Source of the DNA: Musa acuminata AAA Group
Taxonomy: Eukaryota; Streptophyta; Magnoliopsida; Zingiberales; Musaceae
Assembly: GCF_036884655.1 (NCBI RefSeq)
Contig: NC_088331.1
Coordinates: 14,665,001 to 14,729,000 of the forward strand
Length of the DNA stretch: 64,000 nucleotides
Direction: 5' to 3'
Under the pieces are notes generated by a model. The model did not search any database, was not told where the DNA came from, and saw only the letters and a program-made list of their open reading frames with translations. This document shows positions 1 to 10,554 of this stretch, in pieces (within the stretch, counting starts at the first letter, position 1; each line of letters opens with the position of its first letter). Position numbers and translations under genes: made by a program.

Positions 1-589
1 CTTTCCGAAATGGTAAACCACAACAAGGTTAGCTTGAAGAGTTGTGGACGCCATTAATACTTCAAGAAATCAACGAAAAAGAAAGAAAGAAAAAAAAAAA
101 AAAATCTTCTCGCTTCTACTGAAACAATCTTAAGCGTTTGATATATTTAGTTTCACCATGTGAAATGTTCGTCGCATCAAAGACTATGTCTCCTATAATA
201 AAGCTTCATAAACACTTAATAGCGACTGATAGCCACAGAATTAAGTGTTCCATGAATTCTTTGTTCTTTTATTTCCATAAAATCGCATTCTCCTTTCTCA
301 CTCTGTTCATTTTGCATCTTGGGTATGAATGGATGAGTTAACCAGAGATTGCTGCATGATTGATTATAGTAGCTGGTTGTCATTTTCCCACGTTTTTTTT
401 CTTTTTCATAACTAAATAAGAAAAAGAGATAGGATAAAAATAAAATCTTTTTTCATGAGGGTTGTATAGTCTTCGATATATTATATTAATTATATTCAAA
501 ATAAATCATTCTTTTTCAAAAAATCTTCTAAGAACCAGGTTTTTTTTAATGTGTTTCTCCTGTAATGAACTTCTTATGTTTTTCTTATG
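1..589. other. AT-rich spacer, no gene seen
   Basis: This opening stretch is AT-rich, with a purine/poly(A) tract near 76-104. A short open frame at 138-341 has no recognisable domain and is probably chance. No RNA gene or repeat boundary was recognised. Confidence 0.5.
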
Positions 590-2110
590 AATCTCTTTAT
601 AATACTTTAATAAGTTTAATTCTAATAATTTTTTCAAACTTATTTCATTTAACATACCAAGTTTCTTTTGAAGTTGTTAAAATATTTTAAATTTAAGAGA
701 TTTTATAAATATATCGACCACTTATTCATTTGTGAAGTAGTTCTACTTTTTTTATTTTTGACATGATCTCTTATAAAATAAAATCTTGTATTAATATGCT
801 TCAATCTTTCATGGTAGACTGGATTCTTGGTTAAGACAATAAGATTTGTTATCAACATAAATCTTGGTTGACCTCTCCTATAACATATAAAGTTCCTCGA
901 ATAATCTTCTTAGCTATGTAATATAACAAACATAAAAAGATGCTACTATATATTTTACTTCACAATTTGATAGAGCAATGATATATTATTTTTTTGAAGA
1001 CAATGTGAATATAGTTTCACAAAAATAAAATACAAATCTAGTTATACTCTTCCTCTTTCCCGTCCAATTATTATCATTATATCAAATAAGCTCCATGATG
1101 AATAGTATATTTTATACTCAATTATCTCTTTAGTATATCATAAAATTCTTTTAACGATATTTAAATGAGATATCTTAGGAGCTTCCATATATCTACTTAT
1201 TAAACTAACTCCAAATAATATATCAACCGCATGTCAAATACCTTAAACTTCCAACTAAGCTTTTATAATAAATTGAATTAATGTATTTACCTTCATCTTC
1301 CTTGGTTAACATGGTGCCATATTCTATAGATGTATATGTAGGGTGATAATCTTCAATGAAAAATTTCTTTAGAATATCCTTTGTATAATTTTCTTGTGAG
1401 ATAAAAAATTTCTTCATTATCTTGTATAACTTGAATATAAAGAAATAAGTCATTAGGATCAAGTCGATCATCTCAAACTCCTTCTTCATAAAGTAATTAA
1501 AATATTTAATCATGGAACAACTATTGCTTATAAAAGTTAAATAATATATATATAGGCATATAAACAAGATATTAAATTTCTTATAGAGAGCATATTCATA
1601 TTGACATTTAAAAAAACTTGTTTGGATACAATAAGCATCTATTCGAGAATTTCATGCTTACAGGGCTTGTTTAACCCCATAAAGATCTCCCTTTAATTTG
1701 TAACATTTGTCTTCTTATTCATGAATAATAAAACCAGAGGGTAGTTGAACATATACCTTTTTTTTTAAAAATTCTATTAAGAAATACCGATTTGACATTC
1801 ATTTGTAAAATTTTTCATTTCATATGAGCTGCTAGAAAAATAAGTAATCTTATTGTCTCCAATCAAACAACTAGTATGAATACTTCTTCATAGTCGATTC
1901 TATATTACTATTTATATCCCTTTGCAACTAATCATGACTTATATTTCTCCACCTCTCCTTATGTATTTTTTGTTTTTTGAAGATATGATTAACACCGATC
2001 GCTTGGTGGTCTTTTAGAATATCATTTTTGTTAATAGCATAAATCTCCTCGTTCATATAGCTTGTCACCATTTTTTTTCTCTGGAAGCTTCTTTGAAGAT
2101 TAATAGATCA
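590..2110 (-). pseudogene. Degraded Ty1/Copia pol fragment (RT to RNase H)
   Basis: Read on the minus strand this is the 3' half of a Copia polyprotein. Near 2100-1900 are remains of the reverse-transcriptase N-terminal region. The frame at 1567-1223 then shows the RT C-terminal signature, including KKEFEM, ISQENYTKDILKKF, LTKEDEGKY and YYKSLVGSLRYLT. The RNase H tail around 800-590 ends in a LGMLNE-like motif. Stops and frameshifts are frequent, and the YVDD catalytic box is not intact. No LTRs, primer-binding site or target duplication could be found, so this is an old orphan fragment rather than a complete element. Confidence 0.8.
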
Positions 2111-3299
2111 TATCATGTGAAAAGATAAAATAAAAAAAAATCCTTCGAGTCACATCGTATAGCTGGTGAATCATTCTTGTTTTTATTGCAATTGGACTCT
2201 TTGAATCATGTGACTTAGCCGATCTAGATGATTGATTCAAGTAAATACTTTTTATGATAGAATAATTTTTTTTATTTTATGATATCTTAACAAGCTTAAT
2301 TCCAACCATCAATCTTTCCATCAGCTAACTTGTTATAACGGTTTGTATTGCAAAAGTAGAACTTTCTTGTGGCACCTAAGTCCACTTTTAAGTTTTATGT
2401 CCGACTTGCCTTGCTTATATCAGAAACTAACTTGGAAAGATTAGGAGGCAACAATCTTTGCCTCAGGTTACCAAGTGACAATAATGTAGGTTCCTGTACT
2501 CGATACTGACTTTTGAGACTCGCATGAAAAAGAAAGAAAGCTCATTTGGGGGGCCATAAAAAAGAGTAGCTCTTTTTTCTTTGCCTTATCCAACTAGACT
2601 GAGCCAGAATCCTGATAAATGTTCATCTTGTATGATGATTCTGCAATTATATAGCACCATGCTTGCATTGATTTCCTATATAGGTAGTTTTCTGAATATT
2701 TCGAGTGGATCCACATCCACCATGAGCCTTCGCCAGCAAAGGTTTGATTGTGAGTTAGGGAGAGTGCCCGTCATGGACAGATCAAACAGTGATGTGTGCT
2801 TTACATGTTTGGAGGACAGAAAAACAATAGTTGGTGTTTGTGCTTTGGTTCTTTTGTATACTTATACACTTTCTGTTTAGGTGACATGAAATATAACCTA
2901 CAGAATGTTTATTAGTATGATTAACATTCCCCAACTCACCTGACTTCCTGCTCGTCCACCATTACAGAAAGGCTTTTGTGGTATCTTGAATGGAAAACCA
3001 AGGTCGAAAAGTAGCTACGCTATCAAACATCTGTAGCATGGGCCTTCTGGAGAAACATTTTACCGAATAGAACCTAAAATTGGCAAGAAAAGGTGGGATA
3101 ATTACACCAAAATACATCATCTAATCTCAATAAAAGGTGGGTTCTCTTGCTCACTTGTTTTGAAAGTCACAGATCTCATAGCTGTGTTGTCAATGATATA
3201 TTAAACTTGTTATTCTGCATAAATATTTTACAATGCATGTTATCTTCACCTGCTGTGATGCATATTTAACTCTCTCTCTCTAGTTCGGTAAAAGGAACA
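2111..3299. other. Unassigned spacer
   Basis: No gene was recognised here. A 99-codon frame at 2581-2880 (plus) has no motif I know and no promoter or splice context. A short CT microsatellite lies at about 3273-3284. Confidence 0.4.
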
Positions 3300-3890
3300 T
3301 AATTGATTGTGCAGTCATAGAAAAATTGTTCTCCATCGGTATTATAATTGAGTCTCGGCTTGCACCACAACAGATGTTGAATCTGGACGAATCAGATAGC
3401 TACTACTTGATCTTTGTTGTCAAGTCCATGCACACCGTTGGTGTTTTTCGTGTTCCAGCAGTTGTCTAGCAATTATCAAGCAGCAGAGTTTTAAATATGG
3501 AGCATGCTTTTCCTGTATTTTTATTTCTTTAGAGGAAGCATCTGTTCAAAATATCAGGAAACATGAAGCATCTTCGGCACCTTCATTTATCAACATTTTG
3601 GTACTTGATCTAGTAAGCTTTCCAAGACATGACACCACATGTTCCATATGCAACGCCAAAGTTTTAGAAATGCACTAGTTTTGCTGATTTTTCTTCCTAA
3701 TATTCTCTCAGGTCATCGTCATGAACAAGATCTTGCCAACCATCAGCTGTAGCTGCATCTTATTCACAGACACAACTTCATAATCCTACAGACATATCAC
3801 CAGTTGATGTGCTTTTATTTATTTGTATGTGTAGGATCTTGCAGAACATGCTAAATGTTCTCTTGATGAGAAAAAAATTGTGTATAGGTC
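3300..3890. repeat. Paralogous spacer, unit A (matches about 47930-48430)
   Basis: This block aligns by eye with 47930-48430. Shared landmarks are a TTGTTGTCAWGTCCATGCAC-type string, a GCATCTGTTCARAA string, an AGGAAACATG string and the TCAGGTCAT string near 3711. It is the surviving spacer of the leftmost repeat of the tandem array that also carries the DUF241 genes. It is noncoding as far as can be seen. Confidence 0.7.
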
Positions 3891-4401
3891 AGTATGTGGG
3901 TCCCCTAAAGATAACTTCAAACTCCGCCTTAGTTGAGATTGTTAAAAGGTTGTCCATCAGCATCAGATTCCATGGTTGCAGCTAATGAAACCTCAGAAAG
4001 TAAACAGACTACCACAGAAAATGCATACTTCGATCAACCAACGCTTCGTACCTACCTTTTCTAACTCCTATCCAGCGAACGAGCCGAACAACCCCACCGA
4101 GTCATTTTCCAATTAGTAGAATCGTATCTTTGCTGTACGTTTCTAGGTAACCAGTTGATGACGGTATTCCTATTCTTAACAAAAAAAACATCATATTCCA
4201 TATAACGTAATTTTCTATGGGTACAAGGCTTTAACTAATATTGAACAATGACTGCTTTGCCAATTAAACCAATATTCTATTGCTAGTACAAGGAAGGAAC
4301 TCATATCCCAACTCATGCATTGTGAGGAATGAAATGAGGGATGCATGGATAAAGCCAATGGTGATCTTGCCTTATTCGGCAGAAACTTTGGTACTCGACG
4401 G
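3891..4401. other. Unique spacer
   Basis: This segment is absent from the other duplicated units. The minus-strand frame at 4565-4215 has no recognisable domain. No gene is called. Confidence 0.4.
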
Positions 4402-4532
4402 TTTATATACGGATCACTAGGTCGAGGACTAAGACATCTGGTTACGCTACAATGGCCTTCAACGCCAATCTTCTCCTCGTCACGGCATTCCTGTGTCTTC
4501 TGAGCGTCCACCATGGACGATCTCACAGCAGT
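4402..4532 (+). pseudogene. Possible orphan first exon with signal peptide
   Basis: A TATA-like TTTATATAC at about 4402-4410 is followed about 45 bp later by an ATG at 4452. The ATG opens a short hydrophobic N-terminus (MAFNANLLLVTAFLCLLSV), typical of a secretory signal peptide. The frame then runs into AGCA|GTAAAT, a good splice-donor match near 4527. No downstream exon was found before retroelement C1 starts at 4705, or immediately after C1 ends at 19537. This may be exon 1 of a secreted cell-wall type protein separated from its body, or a chance ORF. The family cannot be named. Confidence 0.3.
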
Positions 4533-4704
4533 AAATATAAGAACAATTCTTTCTAGTGGATCCATTTAAATCTTTTGCCTTCATCTGTTAGAAAAATCGT
4601 TCGGATAAGCAAATGCCATCTTTGCTGGATTTACGAATCATTAGGAATTATTGTTTCTCTTGATTCCTTCCCTCGTAGTGCTCAGTTTACATTATGCTTG
4701 GACA
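4533..4704. repeat. Paralogous spacer, unit A (matches about 54065-54235)
   Basis: The CTTTCTAGTGGATCC block and the following AT-rich text match 54065-54235. This alignment continues at 19538 on the far side of C1, so C1 inserted within this unit. Confidence 0.75.
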
Positions 4705-5310
4705 GACAGGGGATATAAACAGGAATAATCTTTGTATATGAATAAATACTAGAAGACCATAATACGCAGCGGAATTAAATGAAACAACAATAAAATAGAA
4801 CACCAATATATATGTAGAAAACCCCTTCAATGTGAAGGGTAAAAACCACGGGGCAAATTAGAGATAATCTACTATGAGAATAATGAATATACAAATCTCA
4901 ATCTCTTGCCCTAAACCCTAGCAACAATCACAAGAGAATAACTAGGATATAAGGATCACGTCACTGCCTACAATATCTAAAACCTCCCCAAGTAATCACA
5001 GTAAGAGTCTACTGTAGATTTGATCTAACTTGAGATGAGAACACTACTAGATGATTGAGAACAGCCTCTTTGTATTGTCTTTGTTTTCTTCCCTTTCTTT
5101 CTATTCCTTTTCTGCCTTGTTTTCCTCATTTTCTTTGGAATCCCATGGCTATTTCCTTCTCCCATGTTGCTACCATATTTATGTCTTTTTCTACCTCCAA
5201 AATGTAGTCACCACACCCCCCTAATGTTAATTAGGGTTAGGTTAAGAGGGGGTGAGCTGTGGGCTGCCCAAGCCCACTATGGGCTAAATTTGTGGGCTAC
5301 CAGCCTAACA
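4705..5310 (-). repeat. C1 3' LTR
   Basis: It aligns with 18956-19537 over its length. The left copy has about 25 extra bases (a short inverted CCTTCA/TGAAGG insertion near 4825-4845) and a mutated outer end. Its inner end, CCTAACA, abuts the polypurine tract. Confidence 0.88.
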
Positions 5311-5326
5311 ACCTCCCCCTTCAGCC
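5311..5326 (-). other. C1 polypurine tract
   Basis: On the minus strand this reads as a purine run containing AAGGGGGAGGT immediately before the 3' LTR, the expected plus-strand primer of reverse transcription. Confidence 0.75.
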
Positions 5327-5391
5327 CATAAGGGAGGCTATCCCATGACTCCTTAATGTGAAGCCATGCCGACCAGTAGTCGGCATATCTC

Positions 5392-6987
5392 CTATTTTTC
5401 TTTTGGTAAAGTTTTTGTCAATATATTTGCTCCGTTGTCATCTGTGTGAATTTTCTGAAGCTGCAACTGCTTCTCTTCAAATACATTTCGAATCCAGTGG
5501 TATCTGACATTTATATGTTTTGACTTGGAATGAAATATTGGGTTCTTACACAAATGGATGGCACTCAAGCTGTCACAATGTACCACATAATTTTCCTGTT
5601 TCAACCCCAATTCTTGTAAGAATTCTTTCATCCATAACATTTCTTTGCATACCTCTGTAGCAGTAATATATTCTGCTTCTGTGGTGGAGAGAGCAATACA
5701 CCTTTGCAACCTGGATTGCCATGACACAACTCCCATTGCAAAAGTAAGTACATAACCTGAAGTAGACTTTCTCATATCTATATCTCTTGCTATATCTGCA
5801 TCTGTGTAACCTGTCAACACATATGGTCCACATCCAAAGCTTAAACAAACCTTAGAGCTCCCTTTGAGATATCTAAAAATCCACTTCACTGCTGCCAAGT
5901 GCTCTTTGTCTGGATTTGCAAGAAATCTACTATTAACACCACTACATATGCGATGTCTGGCCTCGTACATACCGTTGCATACATTAAACTTCCAACTGCT
6001 GAAGCATAAGGAACCTTTTGCATTTTCTCCTTCTCCTCATTACTTGACGGACTCTGTTTTGAGCACAATTTGAAGTGACCTACAAGAGGAGAACCAACTG
6101 GTTTTGCATTGCTCATACTAAATCTTTCCAATATCTTCTCGATGTATTTCTCCTGTGACAACCAAATCTTCTTATTTTTCCTATCACGGGAAATCTGCAT
6201 ACATAGTATTTGCTTTGCTGGCCCCATGTCCTTCATTGCAAAAGACTCACTCAGTTCTTTCTTCAATCTGTCAATTTTAGACATATCTTTTCCAAGAATA
6301 AGCATGTCATCAACATAAAGTAAGAGAATAATAAAATCCTCACCAAACCATTTGATGTACATACAATGATCTGAAGCCGTTCTTTTGTATCCATTTTCTA
6401 TCATAAATGAATCAAACTTTTCTATACCATTGTCTTGGAGCTTGCTTTAGCCCATACAAGCTCTTCTTTAATTTGCAGACAAAGTTCTCTTTACCTTTAA
6501 CTTTGAAGCCTTCTGGTTGCTCCATATAAATTTCCTCCTCCAAATCCCCATGAAGGAAAGTTGTCTTCACATCTAACTGCTCAATCTCCAAGTCCTGGCT
6601 AGCAGCAATACCAAGAGCAACACGAATAGAAGACATTTTAACAATAAGAGAAAAAATCTCTTCAAAGTCAATACATTTCTTTTGACCAAAGCCTTTCACA
6701 ACCAATCTAGCTTTGTACATTGGTTGAGAACAATATTCTTGAGTCTTCAACCTGAAAACCCACTTGTTCTTCAAAGCCTTCATTCCATTTGGTAGTAACA
6801 CCAAATCATAAGTGTGGTTCTTCTGAAGAGCATCTATCTCTTCCTGCATAGCAACTAACCACGTCTCTTTTTGCTCACTTTCAACTGCTTCCTGGTAACT
6901 CTCTGGTTCACCTGCATTAGTAAGCATCACATACTCATATGTAGAGTATCTTCTAGAAGGTTGACGTTGTCTAGAAGATCTTCTCAA
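5392..6987 (-). pseudogene. C1 reverse transcriptase - RNase H relic
   Basis: Minus-strand frames at 6987-6412, 6404-5886 and 5970-5392 together cover the Copia RT and RNase H. Visible signatures are [33 protein letters not shown], the catalytic LLLYVDDMLIL, then KSTSGYVLTF, STTEAEYI and HCDSLSAIHLCKNP of RNase H. Frame changes near 6405 and 5900 and several nonsense codons break the polyprotein. It is close in sequence to the RT of C4. Confidence 0.88.
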
Positions 6988-7225
6988 CTTAGGTTCTATG
7001 AGAAGTTGCTCTCCAACTTCTTCTTGCTCAACATGTCCTACAGGTAGATCAACCAGACTCTACACCATCTTCTTGCATATCTCCCCCATCACCCTGATAT
7101 ACTGGAGGAATAACTGGGTCACAATCTGCTAATCATTCTACAAAAGTATTGGCTGGTGCCTTCTTCTTCAAATCTTCAAAAGTTTGATCATCAAAGAAGA
7201 CTACATCTCTGCTTCTAAACACCTT
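6988..7225 (-). other. C1 integrase-RT linker relic
   Basis: This is the acidic, poorly conserved stretch between integrase and RT, with stops in all frames. It lies between the integrase C-terminus (WDPEK, ending 7226) and the RRSSRQRQPSRRY box that opens the RT region. Confidence 0.6.
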
Positions 7226-8695
7226 CTACTTTTCTGGATCCCAAAACCTGTAACCAAAATGATCATGTGAGTAACCAAGAAAAATACATTCTTTAGTCTT
7301 ACCATCTAGCTTGGACCTCTCATGAAATGGAACATGTGCAAATGCACGACAACCAAACACTCTCAAATGCTTATAGAAAACATCTTTCCCTGACCATATA
7401 TGCTCTGCAACATCACCATCTAGGGTTGTACATGGTGATAAGTTGATCACATCAACTGCAGTCCTCAAAGCCTCATCCCAAAACCTTTTGGGTAGCTTGG
7501 CCTGTGAAAACATACATCTGATCTTTTCCATGATGGTGCGGTTTATCCTCTTTGCAATTGCATTATGCTGAGGTGTACCAGGAACTGTCATCTCATGTTG
7601 GATCCCATATGACCTGCAATAGTCATTCAACAATTATGTATACTCACCACCATTATCTGATCTTATGCATTTCAATTGCCTTTTTGTCTCCCTTTCAACC
7701 CTAGCATGAAACTCTTTGAAGACATTAATCACCTGATCTTTAGTCTTCAAAGCATAGGCCCAAACTTTCCTGGAAAAATCAACTATAAAAGTGACAAAAT
7801 AAAGTACACCACTTATACCAAGAACATTAACAGATCCACCAGGAGTTTTTGTCCTCAAAGGACCACATACATCTGTATAAACATGGTCTAAGACATGCAT
7901 TTTTCTAGACAAAGCAGGGCTAGCAAATGAAACTCTATGTTGTTTACTTGCCAAACAATCAATACAAGGGTTCAAATGTATACCTTTGAGGTCTGGTAAT
8001 ACCTCTCTCTTGGAAAGAGCTTGCAGCCCCTTCTCGCTCATGTGTCCCAATCGCCTATGCCACAACTCCATGCTGAAGTCTTTTTCTATAGCATTTAACT
8101 GCTCATCATAAACTTTAGCCTGCAACCTATACAAAGTATGACATTTCTTTCCATTAGCTATAACAAGAGAACCCTTACTAAGCTTCCATTGCCTTTTGTG
8201 AAATCTGCTATCATAGTCTTCATCATCTAGCCTTCCAACTGAAATTAAATTCAGCCTCAAGTCAACCACATGCCTCACATCCTTAAGCACCAACTTGTAG
8301 CCAAGGTTGGTCTTTAAATGGATATCACCCATGCTTATGATATTCGCTGTGCCATAGTTGCCCATCTTGACAACACCAAAATTTTCAGACCTGTATGTTG
8401 CAAAAAACTCCCTCCGTGGTGTAGTATGATAAGAAGCACCTATGTCAATCACCCACTCAAGATCCTGACACACACAAGAAAAAATATCATCAGAAGGAGA
8501 TAAAATCAAATAATCACCACCCTGCATTGTAGTTGTGATATTATCTTTTGACTCTATAGACTCCACTTCTTTTCCCTTTTTCTTGCTCTTCTTAGGTTGC
8601 TTACATTGGTTCTTGTAATGTCCTTTCTCACCATAATTATAGTAAAACATTGGTTCTTGTAATTGTTGAATCTCGGATTTTGATGATGAAGTCAA
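7226..8695 (-). pseudogene. C1 Gag zinc knuckle - protease - integrase relic
   Basis: The frame at 8695-7634 starts with a damaged CCHC knuckle in which the first two cysteines read as tyrosine (YYNYGEKGHYKNQC). It continues with the aspartic protease, whose DSGA active site reads WVIDIGASYH, then the GAG-pre-integrase H/C motif (HRRLGHMSEKG and CIDCLASKQHR) and the integrase core with TDVCGP and SDNGGEY. A stop after EYT separates the next frame, 7633-7226, which ends in FLGYSHDHFGYRFWDP. The first bases of the upper frame (8664-8695) already belong to the E1 LTR, so the start codon there is artificial. Confidence 0.85.
8659..8663. repeat. E1 target-site duplication (left), GTAAT
   Basis: GTAAT directly precedes the TGTTGAATC start of the E1 LTR and recurs at 18196-18200 directly after the TAACA end of the other LTR. 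Confidence 0.95.
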
Positions 8696-9190
8696 TTGTC
8701 ATTTGTTATCTAATCTATGTGTTGAGATAAGTGTGCAGGATTAACTACGATGAGATTAAGACAAGCAGCAGGAGTTGCGCCGGAGTCAAGATCATGATCA
8801 CGTTGGGAGTTCGAGAGTTCGACGGAAGTTCGGACGGTCGTCGGAGGTTCAGAGAGAACAGATCCGAGAAGTCCAGAAGCTTGCCAAGCGAAGCTCGTCG
8901 GAACTCGCCAAGTGGATCGTCGCAAAGTCCAGGAGTATACCGGATGTCCGCAGGAGGATCACCGAGGGTTATCGGTTGATCGACGGAAGTTGGCCGGAAA
9001 CTCGCCGGAAGAAGCGATTGACGCATCGGAGCAAGCTGCAGGAGTTGTCTTAGAGATAATCGTAGTTAGCACGATGATTAAGCATGAAAATGGGAGGTGA
9101 TCCCATTAGCTTAATCTTGGGGCAATTGGGCCCCTGAAAAGATTCAAAGTGGGTCGAATGGAGTGAACCATTCGGACCCTGATTGCACCA

Positions 9191-9382
9191 GGAGGTGCAA
9201 CCGCCCCAGCCAGGAGGTGCAACCGCCTGGGCTGTGGGGCTGGGAGGTGCAACCGCCCCAGCCAGGAGGTGCAACCGCCAGGGGTGCACGGCTGGGAGGT
9301 GCAACCGCCCCAGCCAGGAGGTGCAACCGCCAGGGTTGCAAGGCTGGGAGGTGCAACCGCTCCAGCCAAGAGGTTGCACCGC
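9191..9382 (+). repeat. E1 LTR array 1: GGAGGTGCAACCGCC near-palindrome
   Basis: GGAGGTGCAACCGCC starts at 9191, 9213, 9243, 9265, 9295, 9317 and 9347, the last copy losing its final C. An inverted copy (GGTTGCACCGCC) follows near 9371. Spacing alternates 22 and 30 bp, so the real unit is a 52-bp dimer. The arms GGAGGT and ACCGCC are reverse complements except for one A/G mismatch. The array lies about 450-640 bp upstream of the TATA box, in U3. Confidence 0.9.
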
Positions 9383-9385
9383 CAG

Positions 9386-9765
9386 AGCTCAAGTTCCGAG
9401 CTCTGCCAGGCGATGCAACCACCAAGCTCAGTCTTCGAGCTTTGGCAGAGTGGTGCATCAGCCTGAGCTCAGTCTCGAGCTTTGCCAGGTGATGCATTCA
9501 CCAAGCTCAGTCTTCGAGCTATGGCAGAATGGTGCATCAGCTTGAGCTCAGTTTGGAGCTCTGCCAAGTGATGCAACCACCGAGCTCAGATTTCGAGCTC
9601 TGCCAGGTGATGCAACCACCAAGCTCAGTCTTCGAGCTCTGCCAGGTGATGCAACCATTGAGCTCAGTCTTCGAGCTCTGGCAGAGAAGAAGCAATCGGC
9701 AGAGCTCAGTCTTCGAGCTCTGCCAGGCGGTGCCACCTCTCCAGTTGAGAGGTGCAACCGCCTGA
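9386..9765 (+). repeat. E1 LTR array 2: GAGCTC-containing repeat of about 39 bp
   Basis: Around nine diverged units each contain GAGCTC or AAGCTC, then AGTCTTCGAGCTCTGCCAG and a GTGATGCAACC box. The array directly follows array 1 and ends about 65 bp upstream of the TATA box. Confidence 0.85.
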
Positions 9766-9828
9766 TCCCAGAAATTCTGGGATTAGATCGATTTGATCGT
9801 TTTGAGCTCGAATTTTGAATTGGGTTGG

Positions 9829-9846
9829 GGCCTATAAATACCCCAC
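9829..9846 (+). promoter_or_regulatory. E1 LTR TATA box (5' copy)
   Basis: GGGCCTATAAATACCCC places a TATA box (TATAAATA, 9833-9840) inside GC-rich shoulders. The same GGGGCCTATAAATAYCCC setting occurs in the LTRs of E2 and E3. Transcription of the element should start about 30 bp downstream. Confidence 0.8.
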
Positions 9847-10049
9847 CCATTCAGCACTGAAAAGACACAGACCGATACCGAAATTGTGATCTTTTCTGTG
9901 ATTCTAAAGAGCTCAAAAGTGTTGTAAATCCTTGAGTCTCCTCCTTCTGTTCTTCAAGTTTTCAACTGTAAAGTGAGGAGAGAAAGGTCTGTAAAGGTTG
10001 TCTCCTAAGCCTGTCAAAAGGAGAGAAACTGTAAGAGGGAAGTTTGGCC

Positions 10050-10166
10050 TTCGCCCATTGAAGGAAGGCAGCTAGTTGACGTCGGCAACCTCATCGGTGG
10101 AGGAAGCCAAAAGTGGAGTAGGTCAAGGCTGACCGAACCACTCTAAATCTCTGGTTTGCGTTTAAT
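10050..10166 (+). promoter_or_regulatory. Conserved R/U5 block of the sirevirus LTRs
   Basis: The stretch from the CCCATTGAAGGAAGGC region to CCACTCTAAATCTCTGGTTTGCG is conserved in E2 (minus strand, about 38905-39030 and 44775-44890) and E3 (62450-62575). It contains GGTCAAGGCTGACC, a short inverted repeat. Its role is unknown; conservation across diverged families suggests packaging or priming, which is inference. Confidence 0.5.
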
Positions 10167-10554
10167 TTCGAGCACTCTATCATTACTGCAAACCTCCCTC
10201 ATCACTACTGCTCTCTGCGCTTTCACGAACAAGTTCTAAGTGCTGTTCTTCCAAATCTGCATTCAGACGTAAACTTGTATTTTCGTACATTACAGTTTAC
10301 GTTTACGTTTGATTCTGCAGAACTGTTTTCCGCGCTTTTACGAACGAGCTTCCTTGCAGTTTACGCTTACATTTTAATCCTATTAATAACTGCAATCTGT
10401 CCTCTACGATTTTACGAACGAGTTTTAACATTTAGACGTAAAACTGCATTCGGACGTAAATCGGCTTTCTTCGCTCAATCATCAGATTTCAGTTTACGTT
10501 TACGTCTTGATTTCAACTGCATACTGCCTTCTGCGAATATACAAACGAGTTTCA

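Noticed and set aside
2581..2880. 99-aa plus-strand ORF
   Set aside because: No domain, no promoter or splice context, and no copy in the other duplicated units. Kept only as a remark.
4215..4565. 116-aa minus-strand ORF
   Set aside because: Overlaps the more plausible plus-strand leader exon and has no recognisable motif.
9050..9850. Many overlapping ORFs on both strands, repeated at 16232-17032
   Set aside because: They arise from GC-rich tandem arrays in the E1 LTRs whose unit lengths keep frames open. They have no start context, conserved domain or codon pattern of a gene.
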